DNA of 64,000 nt from an uncultured Bacteroidota bacterium (GCA_903835005.1 CAILLK010000027.1:1-64000); one strand, 5' to 3'; shown: positions 14,808 to 23,258, counted from the first letter of the stretch. The notes: generated by a model from the sequence alone, not told the origin. A program made the numbers and translations.

Positions 14808-16661
14808 ATGGAAGATTTCAGTAAAATAAAAGTAGGAATAATAGGCCTGGGGCCTGTGGGTATGATTCTTGCCGTGAAACTGGCCGAGGCAGGTTGTGAT
14901 GTGGCTATCTGTGATAAGGATGAATTCAAGCTGAAGAAAATCAGGGAAGAGGGAATAGTGTTGCAGAATATGTTTCAGTCTGTTACCAGGTTTCATAAGG
15001 TCTACAGCTCATTTGCTGATATGGCTCCGATGGATCTTGACTATCTGGTGTTTTCTTTGAAGTCCTACCATACTCCCGGGGCTGTACGGGAAGCAGAAAT
15101 ACTGAAGTCAGATAAACTCACTGTTATCTCTGCCCAGAACGGAATTGATATAGAAAGCCTGCTGGTGCCATCTTTTGGTGAGCTGAGGTCGATGAGAATG
15201 ATCATCAATTATGCCGGCAACCTTGTGGCTCCGAATACAGTGAGGGTATCATTTTTTACACCACCTAATTACATTGGGCCAATTGATGATGCAAGGACAG
15301 AACAGGCTGAGCTATATGCTGCTATTCTGAATAGCGTTGGGTTTACTACTCAAAACGTAGATTCATTTGAACTTGTAAAAAGATCCTGGGAGAAAACTAT
15401 ACTTAATTCTTCGCTCAGCGCTTTGTGCGGAGTAGGCAGGCTCACAATGGCTGAAGCAGTAGCCGATGCAGATACATGTGAACTTGTAGAGCAGATTATT
15501 AATGAAGGGATAGAAGTAGCTGAAAAGGAAAAGATCAGGTTCCCGGATGACTTTGTGAGGAAGTGTATGCGTTACCTCAAGAACGGCGGAGATCACTTCC
15601 CGTCAATGGCAGTGGATATCATCAACAACCGGCATACAGAAATTGATTACTTCAACGGCAAGATTGTGGAGTATGGAAAGAAGCATTACGTAAAGACTTC
15701 GCTCAACCTTTCTTTCACCAATATGGTGAAGGCAATGACCAACAAGAATATCCTTTCGCGGATGCCGGGTGTAACAGGAGAAGTAAATAAGAAGCTAATC
15801 AATAAAGGTCTGGTGGATAAAGAAAAATCTGCACTTTATTATAAAGATCAGAATTGCTTTTTAGGTATTGATCTCGGCTCTGCATATACCAAGTTTACTG
15901 TGATAGATGATAAGGGAGTTCCGGTATTCCGATATTTGCTGCAGACCCTGAATAAAGACCGGCAGGCAATGAAAAATGTGCTGCAGGCTATTCATGGCGT
16001 ATTTAAAATAAAATACAGTTGCGCTACCGGCTATGGCAGAAAACATTTCACTGATACTGATATTATAAAGACGGAAATCAATTGCGGCGCTGCCGGGGCA
16101 TCCCAATATTTCAGCGGTGCAAAAAACCTCATCGATATAGGGGGTGAAGATATCAAAATCGTGCAGTGCGATGCAGAGAATCATGTCTCCAACTTTTACA
16201 TGAATGATAAGTGTGCAGCGGGTACAGGCGCTTTCCTATCGGAGATAGCAGAACGAGCAGGAATCAGCGATGCCGATATGAGTAGCCTTGCATCGCTTTC
16301 GGAATACGACAAAGAGTTGAATAGTTTCTGTACGGTATTTGCCAAAACAGAAATCATGAACTGGGTGTTTGATGGTATGCCTGTGCAGGATATTGCCAGA
16401 GGTATCTATATATCTATAGCCAATAAGGTGGCCAAGATGAAGATGATGCCTGGACTACCTGTGTATATTATCGGTGGTGTTATTGCGTACCATCCGTATC
16501 TGAGTACAATCCTGTCTCAGAAGTTCAATAAAGAAATTAAAATGGTGGACAATCCGCAATACACAGTGTCATTTGGTGCAGCCACGATTGCCCGGCAAAG
16601 CTGGGTTGAGCCCGGAAAGGAAGCAGTGGAATTGGGAAAAGAAGCAGTAACTATTCATTAA
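14808..16661 (+). CDS. Fusion: ketopantoate-reductase-like dehydrogenase + BcrA/BadF-type activator ATPase
   Basis: A 617-residue two-domain protein. Residues 1-310 are a PanE/ApbA-type NAD(P)-dependent reductase: GLGPVG (13-18), WEKTILN with catalytic-type Lys196 and Asn200, Ser266-x3-Asp270, and the HTEIDYFNG signature (276-284). A linker of about 40 residues follows. Residues 350-597 are a dehydratase-activator ATPase: FLGIDLGSAYTK (351-362), LIDIGGEDIK (441-450), NDKCAAGTG (466-474, Cys469), SFCTVFAKTEI (Cys508) and YIIGGV (553-558). Each protomer offers two Cys, enough for a shared [4Fe-4S] in a homodimer. I start at ATG 14808; a TTG at 14769 is less likely. Such a fusion could couple 2-oxoacid reduction to dehydratase activation, which is inference. 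Confidence 0.85.
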   Translation: MEDFSKIKVGIIGLGPVGMILAVKLAEAGCDVAICDKDEFKLKKIREEGIVLQNMFQSVTRFHKVYSSFADMAPMDLDYLVFSLKSYHTPGAVREAEILKSDKLTVISAQNGIDIESLLVPSFGELRSMRMIINYAGNLVAPNTVRVSFFTPPNYIGPIDDARTEQAELYAAILNSVGFTTQNVDSFELVKRSWEKTILNSSLSALCGVGRLTMAEAVADADTCELVEQIINEGIEVAEKEKIRFPDDFVRKCMRYLKNGGDHFPSMAVDIINNRHTEIDYFNGKIVEYGKKHYVKTSLNLSFTNMVKAMTNKNILSRMPGVTGEVNKKLINKGLVDKEKSALYYKDQNCFLGIDLGSAYTKFTVIDDKGVPVFRYLLQTLNKDRQAMKNVLQAIHGVFKIKYSCATGYGRKHFTDTDIIKTEINCGAAGASQYFSGAKNLIDIGGEDIKIVQCDAENHVSNFYMNDKCAAGTGAFLSEIAERAGISDADMSSLASLSEYDKELNSFCTVFAKTEIMNWVFDGMPVQDIARGIYISIANKVAKMKMMPGLPVYIIGGVIAYHPYLSTILSQKFNKEIKMVDNPQYTVSFGAATIARQSWVEPGKEAVELGKEAVTIH

Positions 16662-16670
16662 TCTTACTAT

Positions 16671-17936
16671 ATGCAGGCATATCATAACAAGGAAAAGGGG
16701 TTTGGAATAATCTACGATGATATTTTTCTGGTGAACGGGGCGCGTACTCCTTTTGGTAAGTTGTGCGGCACCCTGGCTAATATTTCCCCCACTGATTTGG
16801 GAATTTATGCCTGCCGGGCGGCATTGGCAAAGGCAGGTGTTTCGCCAGGTGATATTGACCAGGTGATGATGGCAAACATCGGTCAGTGTTCTTACGATTC
16901 CTATTTCCTTCCGCGCCATGTAGGACTCTATTCCGGTGTGCCTGAAAAAGTACCTGCAGTAATGCTGCAAAGAATATGCGGGTCGGGATTTGAGACCATC
17001 ACAGCAGGTGCTGATCAGATTACATTAGGTAAGGCAGATGTTGCCCTTTGCGGTGGCACGGAGAGTATGTCCCTTGCGCCAACAGTAAGTTATGGAAACC
17101 GCATGGGTTATGCTTTGGGCAAGGTAGAGTTCCGGGATTTTCTATGGGAAGCGCTCAATGATACTGCTGGTGTACCTATGGGTTGCACTGCCGAGAATGT
17201 GGCAAAGCAATATGGCATCACAAGGGCTGAAACCGATGAGTTCGGGAAGTTGTCGATGGACAGGGCTATCGCGGCAACTGAGCGGGGATTTCTGAGGGAT
17301 GAAATTACGCCTTTGAATAGCGCCGTATTTGAAGCCGCAGGTTGTAAACCCAGGAAAGTTAACCTTCCCAAGAAGGTTATTGATTTTGTAACTGATGAAA
17401 ACATCAGGACCTCCTCACTCGAAATTATGTCAAAACTGCCAACGGTATTTGATAAGGAGGGTGTGCAGACAGCAGCAAATTCGAGTGGTATGGTTGATGG
17501 AGCCGCAGCGGCAATTGTGGCCCGGAAATCATACATCGACGCGAAAGGAATTAGCCCCTTGTCGCGCATTGTGGCGTCTGCTACAAGTGCGGTCGACCAT
17601 AAAGTTATGGGCCTTGGCCCGATACCTGCTATCCGTCTTTTGCTTGAAATGACCGGCTTAAGAATTGAGGATATCGGCCTTGTAGAAATTAACGAAGCAT
17701 TTGGCGCGCAGTTCATCGGTTGTGAAAGAGAACTGGGACTGGACAGGAATATATGCAATGTAAATGGCGGCGCCATTGCTTATGGGCATCCCCTGGCGGC
17801 TACGGGTTTACGCCTGTCAGTCACACTTTCCAGGGAGATGACCATTCGGAATGTAAAGTATGGTATTGCTTCAGCCTGTATTGGCGGCGGACAGGGTAAT
17901 GCAATCTTATTTGAGAATATAAATCTAAGACAATGA
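16671..17936 (+). CDS. Thiolase (acetyl-CoA acyltransferase), probable 3-oxopimelyl-CoA thiolase
   Basis: A 421-residue type-II/degradative thiolase. Nucleophile Cys103 lies in MLQRICGSGFETI; the C-terminal pair appears as NGGAIAYGHPLAATG (His) and ACIGGGQGNAI (Cys). NEAFGAQF is also conserved. The N-terminus is about 15 residues longer than usual. In this operon the expected reaction is cleavage of 3-oxopimelyl-CoA with CoA to glutaryl-CoA and acetyl-CoA, the last step after ring opening; acetoacetyl-CoA thiolysis is an alternative. It begins 9 bp after the fusion gene, and its TGA overlaps the had ATG (ATGA), so translation is coupled. Confidence 0.88.
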   Translation: MQAYHNKEKGFGIIYDDIFLVNGARTPFGKLCGTLANISPTDLGIYACRAALAKAGVSPGDIDQVMMANIGQCSYDSYFLPRHVGLYSGVPEKVPAVMLQRICGSGFETITAGADQITLGKADVALCGGTESMSLAPTVSYGNRMGYALGKVEFRDFLWEALNDTAGVPMGCTAENVAKQYGITRAETDEFGKLSMDRAIAATERGFLRDEITPLNSAVFEAAGCKPRKVNLPKKVIDFVTDENIRTSSLEIMSKLPTVFDKEGVQTAANSSGMVDGAAAAIVARKSYIDAKGISPLSRIVASATSAVDHKVMGLGPIPAIRLLLEMTGLRIEDIGLVEINEAFGAQFIGCERELGLDRNICNVNGGAIAYGHPLAATGLRLSVTLSREMTIRNVKYGIASACIGGGQGNAILFENINLRQ

Positions 17937-19000
17937 CGGACCAGAAAATATTTAAATGGCAGATGACCGAGTTGAACAAAGAGTTCACACTGGTTGAGCA
18001 GAAGATTCCAGTTCTTAAGGATGGCGAAGCGCTAGTAAAAGTTGCAGGTTGTGGTGTGTGCCACACCGATATCAGCTTCTGGCATCATGGCGTGCAAACC
18101 AAGCATGCATTGCCCCTTACATTAGGCCACGAAATAAGCGGCAAGGTAGTGAACGGACCTGATGAATGGCTGAATAAAAATGTGATTATACCAGCTGTTC
18201 TTCCATGTGGCGAATGTGAATTGTGCCGTAAGGGCCGCAGCAATATCTGCCGCAACCAATTGATGCCTGGCAATGACTTTGATGGTGGGTTTGCATCTCA
18301 TATTGTTGTGCCTGCGGGATTTCTTTGCCCCGTACCAGATAAAGTGCTGAAAAAGTATAGCCTAGACCAGCTTTCTATTATAGCTGATGCTGTCTCGACA
18401 CCCTACCAGGTAATGAAGAAGGCCGAGATAGAACATGGCGATGTAGCAATTGTAATAGGTATAGGTGGGGTAGGTATTTATGGCGCACAGATCGCTAAAA
18501 TCATGGGCGCTAAAGTAATAGCACTGGATATTAATGATGATAAGCTGGCCCTGGCTAAGGAGAATGGCATTGATGCCACACTTAATATTAAGGGTCTGGG
18601 AATTAAGGAAATCAAAGATGCAGTAAAAGGGATAGTAAAGGAATTAAAAGCCTCGCCCTTCTGCTGGAAAATATTTGAAATGTCAGGCACAAAGGCAGGG
18701 CAGGACACAGCTTTCAATTTGATCACTTTTGCATCAACGCTATCGGTGGTTGGTTTCACAATGGATAAGGTAGAAGTGCGCCTCAGCAATCTGATGGCCT
18801 TCGATGCTAAACTTATAGGTACATGGGGCTGCAAGCCGGAATTATATCCGGAAGTGGTGCAGCTTGTGGCTAATGACCAACTGCATATTGATGAGTTTGT
18901 AGAGATCTTTCCTATGTCGCAGATAAATGAAGTTTTCAGAAATACCCTCGATCATAAATATATTAAACGGTCAGTGCTGGTACCAGATTTTAATAACTAA
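17933..19000 (+). CDS. had: 6-hydroxycyclohex-1-ene-1-carbonyl-CoA dehydrogenase
   Basis: A 355-residue zinc-dependent medium-chain dehydrogenase oxidising the ring hydroxyl after dienoyl-CoA hydration, with NAD. Catalytic-zinc side: GCGVCHTDISFWHHG (Cys43, His44) and LTLGHEISG (GHE 65-67). The structural zinc site has Cys92, 95, 98 and 106 (PCGECELCRKGRSNIC). The Rossmann motif is GIGGVGIYGAQIAKIMGAK. Overall pattern and neighbours (oah, dch) identify Had and not a general alcohol dehydrogenase. It overlaps the thiolase gene by 4 bp and precedes oah by 9 bp. Confidence 0.88.
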   Translation: MTDQKIFKWQMTELNKEFTLVEQKIPVLKDGEALVKVAGCGVCHTDISFWHHGVQTKHALPLTLGHEISGKVVNGPDEWLNKNVIIPAVLPCGECELCRKGRSNICRNQLMPGNDFDGGFASHIVVPAGFLCPVPDKVLKKYSLDQLSIIADAVSTPYQVMKKAEIEHGDVAIVIGIGGVGIYGAQIAKIMGAKVIALDINDDKLALAKENGIDATLNIKGLGIKEIKDAVKGIVKELKASPFCWKIFEMSGTKAGQDTAFNLITFASTLSVVGFTMDKVEVRLSNLMAFDAKLIGTWGCKPELYPEVVQLVANDQLHIDEFVEIFPMSQINEVFRNTLDHKYIKRSVLVPDFNN

Positions 19001-19009
19001 ACTATATAT

Positions 19010-20110
19010 ATGAGCATCCTGAAGAATCACGATCTTGTATCGGTTGACTTTAAAGAGATCCTGTTTGAAAAAAGGCCTTGCCCGGACAGGGACGGACGTG
19101 CAATTGAGGGGCTTTTCAATGCCTGGATCATACTAAATAATCCCAAGCAGTATAATTCCTATACCACTGCGGCTATAAAGGAAGTTATTCTTGCATTCCG
19201 CACTGCATCCAATGACCGGAGTGTTGTTGCTGTGGTACTTACTGCAGTGGGCGATAAAGCATTCTGTACCGGTGGCAACACCAAGGAATATGCCGAATAT
19301 TATTCAGGAAATCCGCAAGAGTATTCTCAGTATATGCGGCTTTTCAATGATATGGTGTCGGCCATATTGATGTGCGAGAAGCCGGTTATCTGCCGCATCA
19401 ATGGCATGCGGGTAGGTGGCGGACAGGAGATAGGCATGGCCTGCGATTTCAGTATAGCCAGCGATATGGCACGCCTCGGCCAGGCTGGACCTAAGCACGG
19501 AAGCGCACCAATTGGTGGTGCTACCGATTTTCTGCCTTTGTTTGTAGGTGTAGAACGGGCTATGTACTCACTTACTTTGTGCGAACCATGGTCAGCACAC
19601 CAGGCTTACTATTATGGCGTACTGACGGATATAGCACCGGTTCTGAAACTGGAGGGTAAGTTCATTGTAAACCCTATGGTGGTTACCGATAGAATTATGG
19701 ATGAGTATGGGCGTATCACTTTTGGTTCTGCCAAGACCGGGGAGGAACTATCAAAGGCTAAAGAGATAGTTGCTAAGGCCGAAGTTGATTTGTCAATGCT
19801 CGATAAAGCCGTGAATAACCTCATAGCCAAGATACTGCATACATTCCCTAATTGTATGAACAAAACCATCAGCGAGGTGCGCAAATTTAAGCTTGAGCAC
19901 TGGGATAAGAACAAAGAAGGCAGCCGTGAATGGCTTGCGTTGAATATGATGAGCGAAGCCAAAGCAGGTTTCCGTGCATTTAATGACGGTCCGAAAGAAA
20001 ACAGGGAAGTAGATTTTGTTTTGCTTCGTCTTTTACTTGCTCAGGGCCATGAGTGGAACGAAGAACTACATCATAAAATTTCTCCACAATATCAGAATCA
20101 AACTGTTTAG
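19010..20110 (+). CDS. oah: 6-oxocyclohex-1-ene-1-carbonyl-CoA hydrolase (ring opening)
   Basis: A 366-residue crotonase-fold enzyme that adds two waters and hydrolytically opens the ring to 3-hydroxypimelyl-CoA. It has the features that set Oah apart from ordinary enoyl-CoA hydratases: the long N-terminal section with KRPCPDRDGRAIEGLFNAWI, an oxyanion-hole pair in DKAFCTGGNTKEYAEYYSGN and INGMRVGGGQEIGMACDFSI, then GQAGPKHGSAPIGGATDFLP. Its length is close to that of Thauera Oah. This is the diagnostic marker gene of the benzoyl-CoA route, so its presence confirms the pathway assignment. It is 6 bp before dch. Confidence 0.93.
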   Translation: MSILKNHDLVSVDFKEILFEKRPCPDRDGRAIEGLFNAWIILNNPKQYNSYTTAAIKEVILAFRTASNDRSVVAVVLTAVGDKAFCTGGNTKEYAEYYSGNPQEYSQYMRLFNDMVSAILMCEKPVICRINGMRVGGGQEIGMACDFSIASDMARLGQAGPKHGSAPIGGATDFLPLFVGVERAMYSLTLCEPWSAHQAYYYGVLTDIAPVLKLEGKFIVNPMVVTDRIMDEYGRITFGSAKTGEELSKAKEIVAKAEVDLSMLDKAVNNLIAKILHTFPNCMNKTISEVRKFKLEHWDKNKEGSREWLALNMMSEAKAGFRAFNDGPKENREVDFVLLRLLLAQGHEWNEELHHKISPQYQNQTV

Positions 20111-20116
20111 TTTTTT

Positions 20117-20890
20117 ATGGAAAAAATCAAGATCAATTTTCATCATGGTGGTGCCGTTGCCCAGATTATAATGGAGAATGGTAAAGGCAATGTAATTGAT
20201 AGCGGTATGATGGCTGAATTGTTGATTGCATTTGAAGATTTCAGATCAATGGGTGAATTGAAACTGATTACTTTTGAAGGGGCAGGTAAGCATTTCTCTT
20301 TCGGAGCGAGTGTAGAGGAGCATCAGAAAGAACAGGCGGCAGAAATGATACATTCATTCCATAACCTGTTCCTGAAGTTAAAAGATCTTGCAATACCCAC
20401 ACTTGCCAAAATTAACGGACAATGCCTGGGTGGCGGCATGGAACTGGCTATAATGTGCAATTTTCTTTTTGCCGAAAAAACTTCAAAGTTCTGTCAGCCT
20501 GAGATAATATTGGGTGTTTTTCCGCCTCCCGCCTCTATAATTCTTGCCGAAAAAATAGGCCTTGCAAAGGCAGAAGAAATAATTATTACCGGTATGACTT
20601 TTACCGGAGAGGAAGGTAAAGATTTCGGGTTGATCAATGATGTTTTCGACGACGTGATAGAATTGGAAGCAGAGGTGAATAAGTTTATCGATCATCACAT
20701 TTTACCAAAGAGCGCTTCATCATTACGGTTTGCAGTGAGAGCATCGCGGGTGAAATTCAACCGTTTGCTTGAAGATTTTTTGCCACTGCTTGAAGAGATG
20801 TATGTAAAGGAACTAATGAACACAAGGGATGCCAATGAAGGCATTATCTCATTTTTGGAGAAAAGAAAACCTGTTTGGAATAATTCTTAA
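20117..20890 (+). CDS. dch: Cyclohexa-1,5-diene-1-carbonyl-CoA hydratase
   Basis: A 257-residue crotonase-family protein with the shape of dienoyl-CoA hydratases. It opens with INFHHGGAVAQIIMENGKGN, has the first oxyanion-hole region FEGAGKHFSFGASVEEHQ, the second INGQCLGGGMELAIMCNFLF, and a distinctive FCQPEIILGVFPPPASIILA where hydratases usually read PE-x-x-LG. It adds water to the diene to give 6-hydroxycyclohex-1-ene-1-carbonyl-CoA. Position directly after oah and had supports this over a generic enoyl-CoA hydratase. It is followed 9 bp later by the bifunctional gene. Confidence 0.88.
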   Translation: MEKIKINFHHGGAVAQIIMENGKGNVIDSGMMAELLIAFEDFRSMGELKLITFEGAGKHFSFGASVEEHQKEQAAEMIHSFHNLFLKLKDLAIPTLAKINGQCLGGGMELAIMCNFLFAEKTSKFCQPEIILGVFPPPASIILAEKIGLAKAEEIIITGMTFTGEEGKDFGLINDVFDDVIELEAEVNKFIDHHILPKSASSLRFAVRASRVKFNRLLEDFLPLLEEMYVKELMNTRDANEGIISFLEKRKPVWNNS

Positions 20891-20899
20891 TCAATTTTT

Positions 20900-22897
20900 A
20901 TGAAGACCATCAAGACAGTAGGTATCGTGGGTGCGGGTACAATGGGAGCAGCTATTGCCCAGAAATTTGCACAGGAAAATTTTATTGTAATCCTGGCCGA
21001 CAGGGAGGAAAGTTATGTTCAGCGCGGTATTGCAAATATTACCAGAATGCTTCAGGAAGGTGCAGACAGGAAAGTCTTTACCCCGGAGCAGGTAGATAAT
21101 TATCTGTCCAATATAATGGGCTCTCATCATCTTACGGACCTGAAGAAATGTGATCTCATAGTCGAAGCTATTTTTGAGGATTTTAATGCAAAAACAGATT
21201 TGTTTAAATCGCTCTCTGCCATTGTGGATAAAGATACTATAATTGCTACCAATACGTCTTCCTTCTCGGTTACCGAACTGGCTGAATCTATTACTCATCC
21301 GGAGCGATTTGTGGGGTTGCATTATTTTTATCATGCTGCCAAAAACCGCCTGGTTGAAATAATCCCCGGCGAAAAAACATCGACGGAAACAATTGAATCG
21401 GTAAAGGCTTTCTCGATGTTATCGGGCAAGGATGCCATCATCTGCCGGGATTCTTATGGATTTGTGGTTAACCGATTCTTTGTTCCATGGCTCAATGAGG
21501 CCGCCCGGCTGCTTGATGAACATATCGGCAACATAGCCACTATAGATGATGTGTGCATGAGGATTTTTGGGATTGGCATGGGGCCCTTTGCATTAATGAA
21601 TGCAACTGGTGTGCCGGTAGCTTACCATGCAGAGAAAACACTCGAAAGGTTTGGCAGTTTATATGCTGTTAGCGGGAAATTGAAAGATCAGGCCTTATCT
21701 GGCACGCAATGGGACCTTTCTGGTGATGTAATGCCCGATGAGCATATTGTAAAGGAAATTACGGAAAGGATGCTTGGGGTGGTGTTTTTTGTTTGCACCC
21801 AGTTGCTGGATGAAAAGGTTTGTGAGGCAGTAGATATTAACAAGGGGGCAAAGATAGGATTGAAATGGCGCAAAGGCCCTGTAGAGCTCATGCAGCAATA
21901 TGGTGAAGACAAGGTGTGGTACCTGGTACACAAAATAGCAGGCATGTACCAGATGCAAATTCCTGCATCAATAGGATCTGGTCATTGGCAAATGCAGTTT
22001 GTTGATCTGGAAAGAAAGGGAAAAGTAGCTGTCATTACCATGAACCGGCCCGAAGACCTGAACGCACTGAATGAAGAGGTAATGAAGCAACTGAATGCTC
22101 AGTTTGATCTGGTTAACAAGGACCCGGCTATTGAAACTGTATTTATCACGGGGGCAGGCAAGGCATTTGTGGCCGGGGCTGATATTAAGTTCTTTATCAA
22201 AAACATAAAGGCCAATAAGATTAAGGATATAGAGACTTTCACTGGTTTCGGGCAGGAGGTATTTAAAAAGATAGACGAATCGCAAAAGAAAGTGGTAGCG
22301 GTGCTCAATGGACTGGCACTTGGTGGTGGCCTGGAACTTGCGCTATGTGCCGATGTAATTCTTGCATTGCCTAAAGCACAAATGGCATTCCCGGAAACGG
22401 GGATTGGCATTTATCCCGGGCTTGGCGGTACGCAGCGCAGTGCCATTAAAATTGGTAAACCACTGAGTAAGTACCTTATACATACCGGTAAAATGCTGAG
22501 CGCTAAAGACGCGCAGGAAATAGGCCTCGTAGATAAAATTATATCTACAGATGAACTCTTTTCAATGATATCCGGAAAGGTTCCGGTTCCTGAAAATTGT
22601 AGTGTCCAGTTGAGTGCTAATTGGAAGATCATTGATCAGTTTTTCAGTAACAACCCAATTGAAAAAGTACTGGCCCACCAGTACGCTGTAGATGGTATGA
22701 ATACTGAAGATGCAGAAAAAATTTACAAGACCCTAAAAAGAAAAGCGCCCATTGCCCTTTATACAGCGGATAAGCTGATAGAAGAAGCCAAAGGCTGCGA
22801 GTCTGAACTGAAGTACCTGGATAAGATTTTCTCCACTTCAGATGCTTTACTTGGCCTGAGTTCTATTGGTAAGCAGGTGGAGTTTAAAGGGAGTTAA
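20900..22897 (+). CDS. 3-hydroxyacyl-CoA dehydrogenase / enoyl-CoA hydratase fusion
   Basis: A 665-residue bifunctional enzyme. Residues 1-300 form the NAD-binding 3-hydroxyacyl-CoA dehydrogenase (VGIVGAGTMGAAIA at 7-20, VGLHYFYHAAKNRLVEIIPG, DSYGFVVNRF), with a second C-terminal dehydrogenase domain to about 365. From about 372 it is a crotonase domain: VAVITMNRPEDLNALN, TGAGKAFVAGADIKFF, LNGLALGGGLELALCADV and FPETGIGIYPGLGGTQ. Dehydrogenase first and hydratase second is the reverse of FadB/FadJ. In the operon it should oxidise 3-hydroxypimelyl-CoA to 3-oxopimelyl-CoA, and may handle crotonyl-CoA further on. It is the last gene before the terminator. Confidence 0.9.
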   Translation: MKTIKTVGIVGAGTMGAAIAQKFAQENFIVILADREESYVQRGIANITRMLQEGADRKVFTPEQVDNYLSNIMGSHHLTDLKKCDLIVEAIFEDFNAKTDLFKSLSAIVDKDTIIATNTSSFSVTELAESITHPERFVGLHYFYHAAKNRLVEIIPGEKTSTETIESVKAFSMLSGKDAIICRDSYGFVVNRFFVPWLNEAARLLDEHIGNIATIDDVCMRIFGIGMGPFALMNATGVPVAYHAEKTLERFGSLYAVSGKLKDQALSGTQWDLSGDVMPDEHIVKEITERMLGVVFFVCTQLLDEKVCEAVDINKGAKIGLKWRKGPVELMQQYGEDKVWYLVHKIAGMYQMQIPASIGSGHWQMQFVDLERKGKVAVITMNRPEDLNALNEEVMKQLNAQFDLVNKDPAIETVFITGAGKAFVAGADIKFFIKNIKANKIKDIETFTGFGQEVFKKIDESQKKVVAVLNGLALGGGLELALCADVILALPKAQMAFPETGIGIYPGLGGTQRSAIKIGKPLSKYLIHTGKMLSAKDAQEIGLVDKIISTDELFSMISGKVPVPENCSVQLSANWKIIDQFFSNNPIEKVLAHQYAVDGMNTEDAEKIYKTLKRKAPIALYTADKLIEEAKGCESELKYLDKIFSTSDALLGLSSIGKQVEFKGS

Positions 22898-22924
22898 ATT
22901 TAACGGAATTTATAAAGGATAATA

Positions 22925-22953
22925 AACAGCCATGGAATTACATGGCTGTTTTT
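22925..22953 (+). terminator. Terminator of the bcr operon
   Basis: Perfect 10-bp arms AACAGCCATG (22925-22934) and CATGGCTGTT (22941-22950) with a 6-base loop, followed by TTT. It begins 28 bp after the last operon gene. It is symmetrical enough to serve the convergent gene remnant on the minus strand too. Confidence 0.85.
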
Positions 22954-23258
22954 GTTCCTGTTACCTCAGCAATCTTATTCAGAAAGTATTTTGCACTGCT
23001 GCATTCAGTATGTTGCGCTGCTTTCAGAATTGAGAAATTATTCTTAACCATTTGCTTAGCCAGTATAGGTTTACTGCCAAATCCTCTTCCGGTTGTTGCA
23101 TATCTTATTGCCCTTATTTCTTCATATGGATCAGCTATGGCTTCCGGATGCCCATACACAAATTCCGGATCGTTAATAAAGCTGCTCATGGCTTTAGAAT
23201 CAGCAAGAAACCAGCTTTCAATTGTTTGATGCCCACCACCACGGAATGCTTCAATTAA
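22938..23258 (-). pseudogene. 5'-truncated remnant of a DUF4276-like gene
   Basis: The minus-strand frame ends at the operon terminator and can be read upstream past its only ATG (23189) to a stop at 23340-23342. The readable part includes GGGHQTIESWFLADSKAM and a Cys/Phe-containing end, ECSSAKYFLNKIAEV. The E-x-WFLAD motif and the C-terminal pattern resemble the C-terminal half of DUF4276 proteins, which often accompany AAA-type ATPases. The N-terminal half is absent, so it is likely dead; alternatively an 83-residue protein starts at 23189. The family call is tentative. Confidence 0.4.

Noticed and set aside
14808-15740. Ketopantoate reductase panE for pantothenate synthesis
   Set aside because: The reductase domain is fused to an activator ATPase inside the bcr operon with no pan genes nearby, so I did not assign panE.
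22942-23229. 95-codon plus-strand frame over the DUF4276-like remnant
   Set aside because: It starts inside the bcr terminator hairpin and the opposite strand has more protein-like sequence.
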